Of a stretch of DNA of 21,106 bases, positions 15,610 to 21,106 are shown one piece after another (position 1 is the stretch's first letter; every line of letters starts with the position of its first letter). The DNA is from Polaromonas sp. (GTDB lineage Bacteria; Pseudomonadota; Gammaproteobacteria; Burkholderiales; Burkholderiaceae_C), in the NCBI GenBank assembly GCA_014376885.1, contig JACMQR010000306.1, positions 1 to 21,106 of the forward strand, written 5' to 3'. The notes under the pieces were generated by a model, which saw only the letters and a list, made by a program, of their open reading frames with translations, had not been told where the DNA came from and did no database searches. The translations under genes were made by a program, and so were the position numbers.

Positions 15610-15706
15610 ATGGCCCCCATGCTCCCCTCTTCGTGTGGTTCGCTGCCCCCCGAGGGGGCGCTGCGCCTGTGGCCCGGCAAAGCCGGTTCCACGGCCCCTG
15701 CTTGGG
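15610..15706 (+). repeat. REP-like hairpin repeat, copy D (gspE/gspF junction)
   Basis: Full copy beginning 3 bp after the gspE stop. It has CCATGC/GTGTGG (two wobble pairs), CCCCCCGAGGGGG, GCTGCGCCTG and CCGGC-AAA-GCCGG (15674-15686). It is close to copy B over nearly the whole length. Confidence 0.85.
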
Positions 15707-15716
15707 CAGAAAAGCC

Positions 15717-15755
15717 CACACGCTCCCCACTTCGCGTACTGCGCTGCGCCTGCAT
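15717..15755 (+). repeat. REP-like repeat, partial copy E
   Basis: A truncated copy directly downstream of copy D. ACGCTCCCCACTTCGCG and CTGCGCTGCGCCTGC match the ends of copies A and B, but the C/G-run hairpin between them is missing. This looks like a tandem copy that lost its central stem. Confidence 0.6.
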
Positions 15756-15794
15756 CCCTGGCATTGCGGCCGCTGGGCGTTAACGAGAACTTTT

Positions 15795-17033
15795 ATGCCC
15801 GCTTATTCGTTTGAAGCCCTGACCGCCGATGGCGCCACCCGCAAGGGCATCATCGAAGCGGACACCGTGCGCTCGGCGCGCAGCATGCTGCGCGCGCAGG
15901 CGCTGGTACCGCTTGCGGTGTCGCATGTCGGCGCCGCAGTCGGTAGCGCCCGGCAGGCGAGCACGTCGGGCTGGAACACCACGCTGTGGCGCAAGCGCGT
16001 GTTCAACGCCACGGCGCTGGCCGTCTGGACGCGGCAGATCGCCGGCCTGGTGACGTCGGGCCTGCCGCTGGAGCGCGCGCTGACGGCCCTGGCAGACGAA
16101 TCCGAAAATATTCCCCAGCGCCATCTGGTGGCCAACCTGCGCGCCGAGGTCAACGGCGGCACGCCGTTTGCCACTGCGCTGGCCCAGCACCCGCGAGAAT
16201 TTTCCAACACCTACTGCGCTGTTGTGGGCGCGGGCGAGCACAGCGGCAACCTGGGACTGGTGCTGGAGCGGCTGGCCGACGACCTGGAGCAAAGCCAGGA
16301 GCTCAAGTCTCAGCTGGTCGGCGCGGCCCTGTACCCGGCCATCGTGACGCTGGTGGCCGTTGTCATCGTGATGTTCCTGCTCGGCTATGTCGTGCCGCAG
16401 GTGGCCCAGGTTTTCGCCGGCAGCAAGCGGGCGCTGCCGGTCCTGACCGTGATCATGCTGGCGCTGGCCAGCTTTGTCCGCAACCAGGGCGGGCTGATGC
16501 TGCTGGTGCTCATTGCCCTGGCTGGCGGCTTTCGCCTGGCGTGGACAAGCGCGCCCTTTCGCGAAAAATTCGATGCTTTTTGGCTAAAACTGCCGATTCT
16601 GGGCAAGCTTTCCCGGGGCTACAACGCGGCCCGTTTTGCCAGCACCCTGGCCATGCTGGCTGGCGCTGGCGTGCCCATCCTCAAGGCCCTGCAGGCGGCG
16701 GCCGACACGCTGTCAAATCGGGCCATGCGCGCCGATGCGCTCGACGCGCTGGTGTTGGTGCGCGAAGGCACGCCACTGGCGTCGGCAATCGCGCACAAAA
16801 AGCGCTTTCCGGGGCTACTCAGCATGTTTGCCCGCCTGGGCGAGCAAACCGGCCAGTTGCCGGTGATGCTGGACCGTGCGGCCCGCCAGCTCGGCACCGA
16901 GGTGCAGCGCCGCGCATTGCAGCTGGCAACCCTGCTCGAGCCGCTGCTGATCGTGGCCATGGGCCTGGTGGTCATGCTGATCGTTCTGGCTGTGCTGCTG
17001 CCTATCATCCAGCTCAACCAGTTGGTACGGTAA
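15795..17033 (+). CDS. gspF: T2SS inner-membrane platform protein GspF
   Basis: GspF is the polytopic platform protein contacted by GspE and GspL. The 412-aa product shows MPAYSFEALTADGATRKGIIEAD, the canonical GspF N-terminus, then two tandem cytoplasmic domains (WTRQIAGLVTSGLPLERAL; FASTLAMLAGAGVPILKAL) and membrane segments around VTLVAVVIVMFLLGYVVP, LMLLVLIALAGGFRLAW and the C-terminal LLIVAMGLVVMLIVLAVLLPII. The ATG at 15795 is clear from the family; GAGA lies about 8 nt upstream. It is separated from gspE by 187 bp filled with repeats D and E, unlike the overlapping genes earlier in the operon. It is probably the last gene of the operon. Confidence 0.97.
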   Translation: MPAYSFEALTADGATRKGIIEADTVRSARSMLRAQALVPLAVSHVGAAVGSARQASTSGWNTTLWRKRVFNATALAVWTRQIAGLVTSGLPLERALTALADESENIPQRHLVANLRAEVNGGTPFATALAQHPREFSNTYCAVVGAGEHSGNLGLVLERLADDLEQSQELKSQLVGAALYPAIVTLVAVVIVMFLLGYVVPQVAQVFAGSKRALPVLTVIMLALASFVRNQGGLMLLVLIALAGGFRLAWTSAPFREKFDAFWLKLPILGKLSRGYNAARFASTLAMLAGAGVPILKALQAAADTLSNRAMRADALDALVLVREGTPLASAIAHKKRFPGLLSMFARLGEQTGQLPVMLDRAARQLGTEVQRRALQLATLLEPLLIVAMGLVVMLIVLAVLLPIIQLNQLVR

Positions 17034-17050
17034 GCCGCCGGGCGGGTGAC

Positions 17051-17073
17051 CAAGGCAGGGGCGCGCTGCCTTG
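17051..17073. terminator. Hairpin after gspF, possibly two-way terminator
   Basis: CAAGGCAG-GGGCGCG-CTGCCTTG is a perfect 8-bp stem with a 7-nt loop, 18 bp after the gspF stop and touching the stop of the dnaE2 remnant on the other strand. There is no proper T-run on either side, so it is a weak intrinsic terminator at best, or an mRNA 3' stabiliser. Confidence 0.5.
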
Positions 17074-17640
17074 TCATTCGAAGTCCTGGTTGGGCGTTGC
17101 CAGTTTTCCGAGCCAGCTGCTGAGGTCGACAAGCTGCTGCGCCACCAGGCTGCGCACGCCGTCTTCAGACTGCCATTTGCCATAAACGCCCAGCAGGATG
17201 GACGCCAGCAGCGCCTGGCGTTGTCGTTCCCGAACCCGCTTCCAGACGATCACCTGGATGGCGCCGCCCTCGTCTTTCAGCGATACAGACACGGTTCCAC
17301 CGGCGGTTTGCGGCTGCTGGCGCAAGGTGACGATGCCGCAGGTCTGGACCATGCGGCCGTTTTTCTGGTGCAGCAGCTTGCCGGACGAAAAAAAGCGCCA
17401 CCGGATCGCGCCGTAGGAAAGGCCCGAGCAATCCGCTCAGCGCATTGGATCCAGCCGCTGGCCTGGACCAGCAGTGCGAACGAGGCGGCATGCGAGGGCG
17501 TAAAGCCGTATTCCGCGAAGCCCTTGATCCGCTTGAAGATGGCGACGGCAAACGCCTTGTCGTCGCCGCGCTGGGTGATGCCGTTGACTGACCCTGTCAG
17601 TGCCTCGCCAGACCGCTGTTGCCCGGTGGCTTGAAAGCTG
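17074..17640 (-). pseudogene. dnaE2: Remnant of error-prone DNA polymerase DnaE2 (3' end)
   Basis: DnaE2 is the alpha-subunit-like polymerase of SOS mutagenesis, usually encoded with imuA and imuB. Two pieces are visible in different frames. The upstream one (about 17638-17425) reads IFKRIKGFAEYGF then SHAASFALLVQASGW, the conserved DnaE2 segment. The downstream one (about 17395-17074) reads VQTCGIVTLRQQP, GAIQVIVWKRVRERQRQALL, LLGVYGKW and LVAQQLVDLSSWLGKL, the C-terminal OB-fold part with its natural end. The sequence that should lie between them is missing and the frame changes. The N-terminal several hundred residues are also absent. A functional product is not expected. Family recognition is good; exact breakpoints are approximate. 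Confidence 0.85.
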
Positions 17641-17732
17641 CGTCAGGCCCGCGCCTCGATGCGGGGCATTTTCTCGTGAAGAGTCTGGTGCTTTCTTACA
17701 GTGGGCGGCGGCGAGCATTGGATTCGATTTGA

Positions 17733-17752
17733 TGCTGTATGTATATCCAGTA
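17733..17752. promoter_or_regulatory. LexA (SOS) box
   Basis: TGCTGTATGTATATCCAGTA matches the enterobacterial LexA consensus at 17 of 20 positions, with one mismatch in the outer CTGT...ACAG core (CCAG). LexA of betaproteobacteria is known to use the same CTGT-N8-ACAG type. It lies 14 nt upstream of a minus-strand ATG (17718) whose frame leads toward the dnaE2 remnant, and about 110 bp upstream of the plus-strand cupin start. It most likely belonged to an imuA-imuB-dnaE2 operon now mostly deleted. Confidence 0.65.
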
Positions 17753-17800
17753 AACCTGGTGCCTGACGAAGCGCCACCGTTAGATTTTCATCATGCCGTG

Positions 17801-17828
17801 TTGTCGATCTAACAAGCAATGTCATACT
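17801..17828 (+). promoter_or_regulatory. Possible promoter of the cupin gene
   Basis: TTGTCG (17801-17806), a 16-bp spacer and CATACT (17823-17828) each match the sigma-70 hexamers at 4 of 6 positions. The predicted transcript start is about 27 bp upstream of the ATG, with GGAG (17849-17852) as ribosome site nine bases before it. Confidence 0.4.
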
Positions 17829-17861
17829 GTTTGTGAATCCCCCAACCTGGAGACTGCCAAC

Positions 17862-18128
17862 ATGGAACGCGAAGCTTTTATGGACATCCTTGCCGCCGAA
17901 GGATTTGAGGAAACGGTCACAGTGACGCGGGAGCCGGGTGGGTTTCTTGGCCTGCATGCCCACCCTTTCGAGGCAAAAGCGCTCATTCTCAGAGGTGAGC
18001 TGGTTTTGAACGTGCAAGGCGCAGAGCAGTGCTATCGGGCGGGCCAGGTGTTTCATCTGGCGGCCGGCACCCCCCATTTGGAGCAATATGGCCCTCGGGG
18101 CGTTGAGTACCTCGTTGGCAGGCGCTGA
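17862..18128 (+). CDS. Small single-domain cupin protein
   Basis: The 88-aa product is almost entirely one cupin barrel. Motif 1 is GLHAHPFEAKALILRGEL with H32, H34, E37 and G45; motif 2 is GQVFHLAAGTPHLEQYG with H72. These are the usual metal ligands (His, His, Glu, His), so a metal site is probably present. The substrate cannot be told; small cupins of this kind are often uncharacterised. The ATG at 17862 has GGAG nine bases upstream and follows a possible promoter; the open frame upstream of it is not cupin-like. It stands alone, between the dnaE2 scar and a convergent DUF2845-like gene. Confidence 0.85.
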   Translation: MEREAFMDILAAEGFEETVTVTREPGGFLGLHAHPFEAKALILRGELVLNVQGAEQCYRAGQVFHLAAGTPHLEQYGPRGVEYLVGRR

Positions 18129-18228
18129 GGGGAAAAAGGGGGCAGGGCAAGGCTCTGCGTTCAAGCTGAAGGCCGGCTGGCAGCTGCTGCACAAAGGCCA
18201 GGCAGGCATTTGAGGCGGAAAACCGGCT

Positions 18229-18573
18229 TCACGGCGTTGCCCGGTCGCCATAGGTGATCGACAGCACCGCGCCCGCTCGAAGGCGCACGGTTGCAGCCAG
18301 GTTGCCCGGGCCTCGGTCGTACAGCCATTCATCCACCACCAAACAGGGAACCACGGCGCGGGCCCAGATGTCCGGCACCGGCTGAAATCCTGGAGCGTAG
18401 TAAACAGGCGCGCAATAGGTGTCCTGCAGCAAAGGCTCTCCACAGTGACGGCGAACCGACAGTCTGGAGTCGCCTATTTCCACGATATGGCCGTTGCAGC
18501 GCAGCGTTTCTGCATGGACGGGCAAAAAAGCGGTTGCGGCAGCCATCACGCAAACGCGGACAAAAAATCTCAC
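18229..18573 (-). CDS. Exported DUF2845-like protein
   Basis: The 114-aa product has a signal peptide (RFFVRVCVMAAATAFLPVHA, cleaved before ET) and a short Cys-containing domain: LRCNGHIVEIGDSRLSVRRHCGEP, then DEWLYDRGPGNLAATVRLRAGAVLSITYGD. This order (LRC...GDS...CGEP...W.Y..GP) matches the DUF2845 family as I know it; the function is unknown. The start is GTG at 18573, supported by AAGGAG five bases upstream; an ATG at 18546 would cut the signal peptide. Four cysteines in the mature part could form disulfides in the periplasm. It is a single gene, convergent with the cupin. Confidence 0.75.
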   Translation of the reverse strand: MRFFVRVCVMAAATAFLPVHAETLRCNGHIVEIGDSRLSVRRHCGEPLLQDTYCAPVYYAPGFQPVPDIWARAVVPCLVVDEWLYDRGPGNLAATVRLRAGAVLSITYGDRATP

Positions 18574-18646
18574 TGCATCTCCTTGCGCGTCAAGCCGGTG
18601 CCTGACAGATCAAATCCCGGAAAAATCCCCGCATCCGGCCAGTCCG

Positions 18647-18673
18647 CGCGCTGCTGACAGCGCGTCGCTTTTT
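18647..18673 (+). terminator. Terminator-like hairpin
   Basis: CGCGCTG-CTGA-CAGCGCG forms a 7-bp GC stem with a tetraloop, followed four bases later by TTTTT (18669-18673) on the plus strand. The nearest plus-strand gene upstream ends at 18128, so what it would terminate is unclear. Confidence 0.4.
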
Positions 18674-18845
18674 CCGCAGCTAGGGAGGCGCTGGCCGTCA
18701 CGGCCTTCCAGGACAGTCCTTTCAGTCCAGCGCAGGCTGTTTTTCTTCCACGTGATTTTGGCAAACAACTGGCGGGCCTGGCAACCGGTAACGCCACACC
18801 GGGTTAGTGGCGCCAAACAGACAGTCAAGCCGGTGCTTCGAGCAT

Positions 18846-18887
18846 CTGCCGACACCACCTTCACCCCAGGCCCCGGCCTGTCGGCAG
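18846..18887. repeat. 9-bp perfect inverted repeat with 24-nt loop
   Basis: CTGCCGACA (18846-18854) pairs with TGTCGGCAG (18879-18887). The loop contains CAGGCC/GGCCTG (18867-18872 with 18875-18880), which shares two bases with the outer stem, so full forms of the two stems exclude each other. Confidence 0.55.
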
Positions 18888-19055
18888 TGCCTGAACCTGC
18901 TTGACCGCGGCTGCGGCATGCACCGGCGAAAAACCACTGGCTTTGAACAAACGGAACTCTGTTACATCTGAAATACCTTCTGCGTCACTTTTTCGCTGGA
19001 GTTGCGCGTTGTACATGTGAAAGAAACAGCAAATCCCCCTTACCCGGAGTCAGTG

Positions 19056-19592
19056 ATGGAAATTATTCAACCCTTCAAACGCATCCACCCCTTGATGGCG
19101 GGCGCTGCAGTTTCGGTCATCCTGGTCAGCCTCGTAGGCATCGCAGCCATGACCGGCGCGCTGCCAAGTTCACGCGCCACCCCAGCGCCCGCTACCGCAT
19201 CGCAAGCCACGCCGGCAAGTGTCCCGGCCTCCGCCGCGGCCCTGCTAGCTGCATCCGCTCAGCCAGACGCACGCCAAGCCGCAGTGGCGCCGGAGATTCG
19301 CAATGATGGCGCGAAGCACAAAACCGTTGTGCATCGGCCGGCTTATCTTGCGCAAACGCCTGGACAGCCCAATCCTCAGGCAGCCGCATACCCGCAGCCC
19401 TTGCCTGCCAACCCCCACCCGCAACCGGCGCCGGTTGCGCAAAACAGCCCCATCGGCATTGGCGTTGGCGCCGTGGTGGGAGGCTTGCTGGGCAACCAAG
19501 TAGGCGGTGGCAATGGCAAGACCCTGGCAACGATTGCGGGCGCCGTTGGTGGCGGGTATCTTGGCAATGAAATTGCCAAACGAAATCCATGA
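19056..19592 (+). CDS. Glycine-zipper 2TM domain membrane protein
   Basis: The 178-aa product starts with a short cytoplasmic segment and a membrane anchor (about residues 15-35, AGAAVSVILVSLVGIAAMTGAL). A long Ala/Pro/Gln-rich linker follows (about 38-130), then a C-terminal glycine-zipper pair, IGIGVGAVVGGLLGNQVGGGNG and IAGAVGGGYLGNEIAKR, the 2TM (Rick_17kDa_Anti-like) pattern. Such proteins are envelope-associated and often stress-related, but no specific role can be given. The ATG at 19056 is preceded by CGGAG with six bases spacing; the frame upstream lacks support. It is alone and convergent with ispB. Confidence 0.82.
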   Translation: MEIIQPFKRIHPLMAGAAVSVILVSLVGIAAMTGALPSSRATPAPATASQATPASVPASAAALLAASAQPDARQAAVAPEIRNDGAKHKTVVHRPAYLAQTPGQPNPQAAAYPQPLPANPHPQPAPVAQNSPIGIGVGAVVGGLLGNQVGGGNGKTLATIAGAVGGGYLGNEIAKRNP

Positions 19593-19862
19593 GGTTTTCA
19601 ATAAGGCGCTTTGACAACGCTGGTTAATTCAGCATGGCAGGACGCGGACCGCAGACATTGCAGCAGCGCACTTGCTTTGGATACACCTGCGAGCTATCGG
19701 GCAGCCTGCTTTTTGACGCTGACTTTACAGCCACCGCAAAGCCGCCGTCACCCGCTCCGGCGAAAATCTGGCCGGCGGGTTTGGAAGATTCGGGCCTTCG
19801 GTTTTTGCGTCCCGAATCCAGTGTCCGGCCAGGCTATGCTCGGCCGCGTTGCAAACTCAGGC
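19593..19862. other. Convergent gap with one inverted repeat
   Basis: This gap separates the 3' ends of the glycine-zipper gene and ispB. GATTCGGG (19787-19794) and CCCGAATC (19811-19818) form a perfect 8-bp stem around a 16-nt loop, without a following T-run outside the loop. No gene or tRNA was recognised here. Confidence 0.45.
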
Positions 19863-20876
19863 TCATGAGCGCCTGGCCAGCAGTTGGGAAGCCAGTTGCT
19901 CCAAGGCAGCCCGGTAGGCGTTCTGGGGCAGCGTTTGCAAGGCGTCAAGGGCCCGCAACGCTTCTGCTGCGGCTGCATCCCGGGTCGCCTCCAGGGCGCC
20001 AGTGCGCTGTACGATGGCAATGATCTGCGTCATCTGCCCAGTTGCGCTGGTTTCGATTGCCTGCCGAATGATCGAGCGTTCCGCCTCGGTGCCACGCTGC
20101 ATGGCAATGATCAGCGGCAAGGTGACTTTTCCTTCGCGCAAGTCGTCACCCAGATTTTTTCCCATTTCCAGGGCATCGCCGTCGTAGTCCAAAACGTCGT
20201 CGATCACCTGAAACGCAGTACCCAGAGCCTGCCCATAGGCTGCACAGCGCTGCTCCACAGAAGCACAAGACTGTGCGAGCAGTGCGGCCAGCCGGGCACT
20301 GGCTTCAAACAGCTTGGCCGTCTTGGAGCGGATGACCCGCAAGTAGCCGTCTTCGGTCAAGCTGGCGTCGCGCATGTTCATCAGTTGCAGCACTTCGCCC
20401 TCGGCAATCACATTGGTCGCTTCGGCCAGCGTCTGCAAGATGCGCATCTCGCCCACTTCCACCATCATTTGAAAGGCCCGGGAATACAGAAAGTCACCCA
20501 CCAGAACGCTGGCGGGGTTGCCAAACACTTCGTTCGCTGTTGAGCGGCCACGGCGCAGCGTCGATTCATCGACCACGTCGTCATGCAGCAAGGTGGCGGT
20601 ATGGATGAACTCCACCACCGCCGCGATGGTCAAGCGCTGGGGTCCGTGGTAGCCCAGCGCGCCGCACATCAGCAGCACCAGGGCGGGCCGCAGCCGTTTG
20701 CCACCGGCGGCAATGATGTATTGCGACACCTGGCCCACCAGCGGAACGTCGGATGCAAGCCGTCGGGCAATGACGGCATCCATGGCGCGCATGTCATCGG
20801 CGATCAGGGCAAGCGCGGCAGCAGTGCTGGAGGAGTTGGCGGACAAAGAAAATCCAGAGTTTGAATAAGTAGGCAT
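19863..20876 (-). CDS. ispB: Polyprenyl (octaprenyl) diphosphate synthase
   Basis: IspB extends farnesyl diphosphate with isopentenyl diphosphate to make the side chain of ubiquinone. The 337-aa product has GGKRLRP (58-64), the first Asp-rich motif DDVVD at 99-103, the second DDVLD at 226-230 and [12 protein letters not shown] at 239-250, all diagnostic of trans-prenyltransferases. The sequence [20 protein letters not shown] fits the long-chain class. Chain length (C40 in most betaproteobacteria) is inferred from the family. The ATG at 20876 is used; GGAG lies 13 nt upstream, and a TATAAT overlaps this ATG, so a start at M29 or M32 is a possible alternative. It is divergent from rplU, a conserved arrangement. 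Confidence 0.95.
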   Translation of the reverse strand: MPTYSNSGFSLSANSSSTAAALALIADDMRAMDAVIARRLASDVPLVGQVSQYIIAAGGKRLRPALVLLMCGALGYHGPQRLTIAAVVEFIHTATLLHDDVVDESTLRRGRSTANEVFGNPASVLVGDFLYSRAFQMMVEVGEMRILQTLAEATNVIAEGEVLQLMNMRDASLTEDGYLRVIRSKTAKLFEASARLAALLAQSCASVEQRCAAYGQALGTAFQVIDDVLDYDGDALEMGKNLGDDLREGKVTLPLIIAMQRGTEAERSIIRQAIETSATGQMTQIIAIVQRTGALEATRDAAAAEALRALDALQTLPQNAYRAALEQLASQLLARRS

Positions 20877-20932
20877 TATAGAAAGTCAGCTCCGCCGCAG
20901 AAATGCCAAAGCCGCATCCAACCAGGACATGC

Positions 20933-20961
20933 TGTACATTTTTTAAGCACAATGCTAGAAT
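20933..20961 (+). promoter_or_regulatory. Promoter of rplU
   Basis: TGTACA (20933-20938), a 17-bp spacer and TAGAAT (20956-20961) preceded by an extended -10 TG (20953-20954). Spacing is ideal and the -10 matches at 5 of 6 positions. Expected transcript start is near 20968, giving a leader of about 44 nt. CTGTGG and CCGCAG in this leader (20970-20989) can form a 6-bp stem. Confidence 0.7.
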
Positions 20962-21011
20962 CTTTGGCTCTGTGGAAATCCGTCCGCAGAACTCAATTTA
21001 CGAGGGTTTAC

Positions 21012-21106
21012 ATGTACGCGGTCATAAAAACCGGCGGCAAACAATACAAAGTTGCTGCTGGAGAAAAAATTAAAGTAGAACAGATCACTGCGGACGTAGG
21101 CCAAGA
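21012..21106 (+). CDS. rplU: 50S ribosomal protein L21 (partial, cut by window end)
   Basis: The visible 31 residues [20 protein letters not shown] and on to [10 protein letters not shown] are the canonical N-terminus of L21, a large-subunit protein that binds 23S rRNA. The ATG at 21012 has GAGGG (21002-21006) five bases upstream. The gene runs off the window end, so about two thirds of it is not seen. rpmA (L27) normally follows but lies outside. Divergence from ispB is a widely conserved arrangement in proteobacteria. Confidence 0.97.
   Translation, partial: MYAVIKTGGKQYKVAAGEKIKVEQITADVGQ

Larger units (their letters stand above)
18574..19055. other. 482-bp gap between divergent genes, with two inverted repeats
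   Basis: No convincing gene is seen; open frames on both strands lack family features and ribosome sites. It holds a terminator-like hairpin (18647-18673) and a long inverted repeat (18846-18887), both listed separately. It must contain the promoters of the flanking DUF2845-like gene and glycine-zipper gene. TTGAAC at 18943-18948 could be a -35 for the latter, but no good -10 follows. Confidence 0.5.

Noticed and set aside
6009..17033. CRISPR array from repeated GC-rich units
   Set aside because: The repeat copies are far apart at gene junctions, have no regular spacers and no cas genes; they are REP-like elements.
17643..18443. 266-codon minus-strand open frame across the cupin gene
   Set aside because: Antisense to the cupin and overlapping the DUF2845-like gene in another frame; no conserved motifs.
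18610..18864. 84-codon minus-strand open frame in the divergent gap
   Set aside because: No recognisable family, no clear ribosome site, and its start falls inside the inverted repeat region; support is too weak to call a gene.
18953..18972. RpoE-type promoter GGAACT...TCTGA before the glycine-zipper gene
   Set aside because: Only 8 bp separate the elements, about half the required spacing.
19593..19862. Possible tRNA in the gap before ispB
   Set aside because: The only stem (GATTCGGG/CCCGAATC) does not fit a cloverleaf and no T-arm or anticodon arm could be found.

Overview
The window looks like chromosomal DNA of a GC-rich betaproteobacterium, most likely family Comamonadaceae (Polaromonas/Rhodoferax/Variovorax-like). 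The evidence is the pilB-pilC-pilD-coaE-zapD block, the gspG-H-I-J-K-L-M-N-D-E-F order, the ispB/rplU divergent pair, and a GC-rich multi-hairpin repeat of a kind I associate with that family. The genus is inference.

Layout. (1) 10-5319, minus strand: pilB, pilC, pilD, coaE and zapD, i.e. the type IV pilus assembly ATPase, platform protein and prepilin peptidase followed by two housekeeping genes. (2) 5320-5532: an AT-rich gap with a perfect 15-bp palindrome. (3) 5533-5982, minus strand: a short gspC-like gene with no PDZ domain. (4) 6009-17033, plus strand: eleven type II secretion (T2SS) genes, gspG to gspF. Most junctions overlap by 1-4 bp or lie within 40 bp, but three (G/H, I/J, E/F) carry REP-like hairpin repeats. 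(5) 17051-17752: a hairpin, the broken 3' end of an error-prone polymerase gene (dnaE2) and a near-consensus LexA box, which together look like the scar of an SOS mutagenesis cassette. (6) 17862-19592: a small cupin, a DUF2845-like exported protein and a glycine-zipper membrane protein. (7) 19863-21106: ispB (minus) diverging from rplU (plus, cut by the window edge).

How the genes work together. PilD should cleave and N-methylate the prepilins of the type IV pilus and also the five pseudopilins GspG-K, so the adjacent divergent clusters share a maturation enzyme. GspE, F, L, M and C form the inner-membrane platform, GspG-K the pseudopilus, and GspD the outer-membrane secretin. No gspS pilotin gene is present; GspD has a lipobox-like sequence that could make it self-piloting.

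I do not see a wholly new system. The points most worth a second look are the repeats inside the gsp operon with a compensatory stem change, the start codons of gspH and gspJ that the repeats obscure, the LexA/dnaE2 scar, the possible lipoprotein secretin and the 26-bp divergent gap between gspC and gspG.
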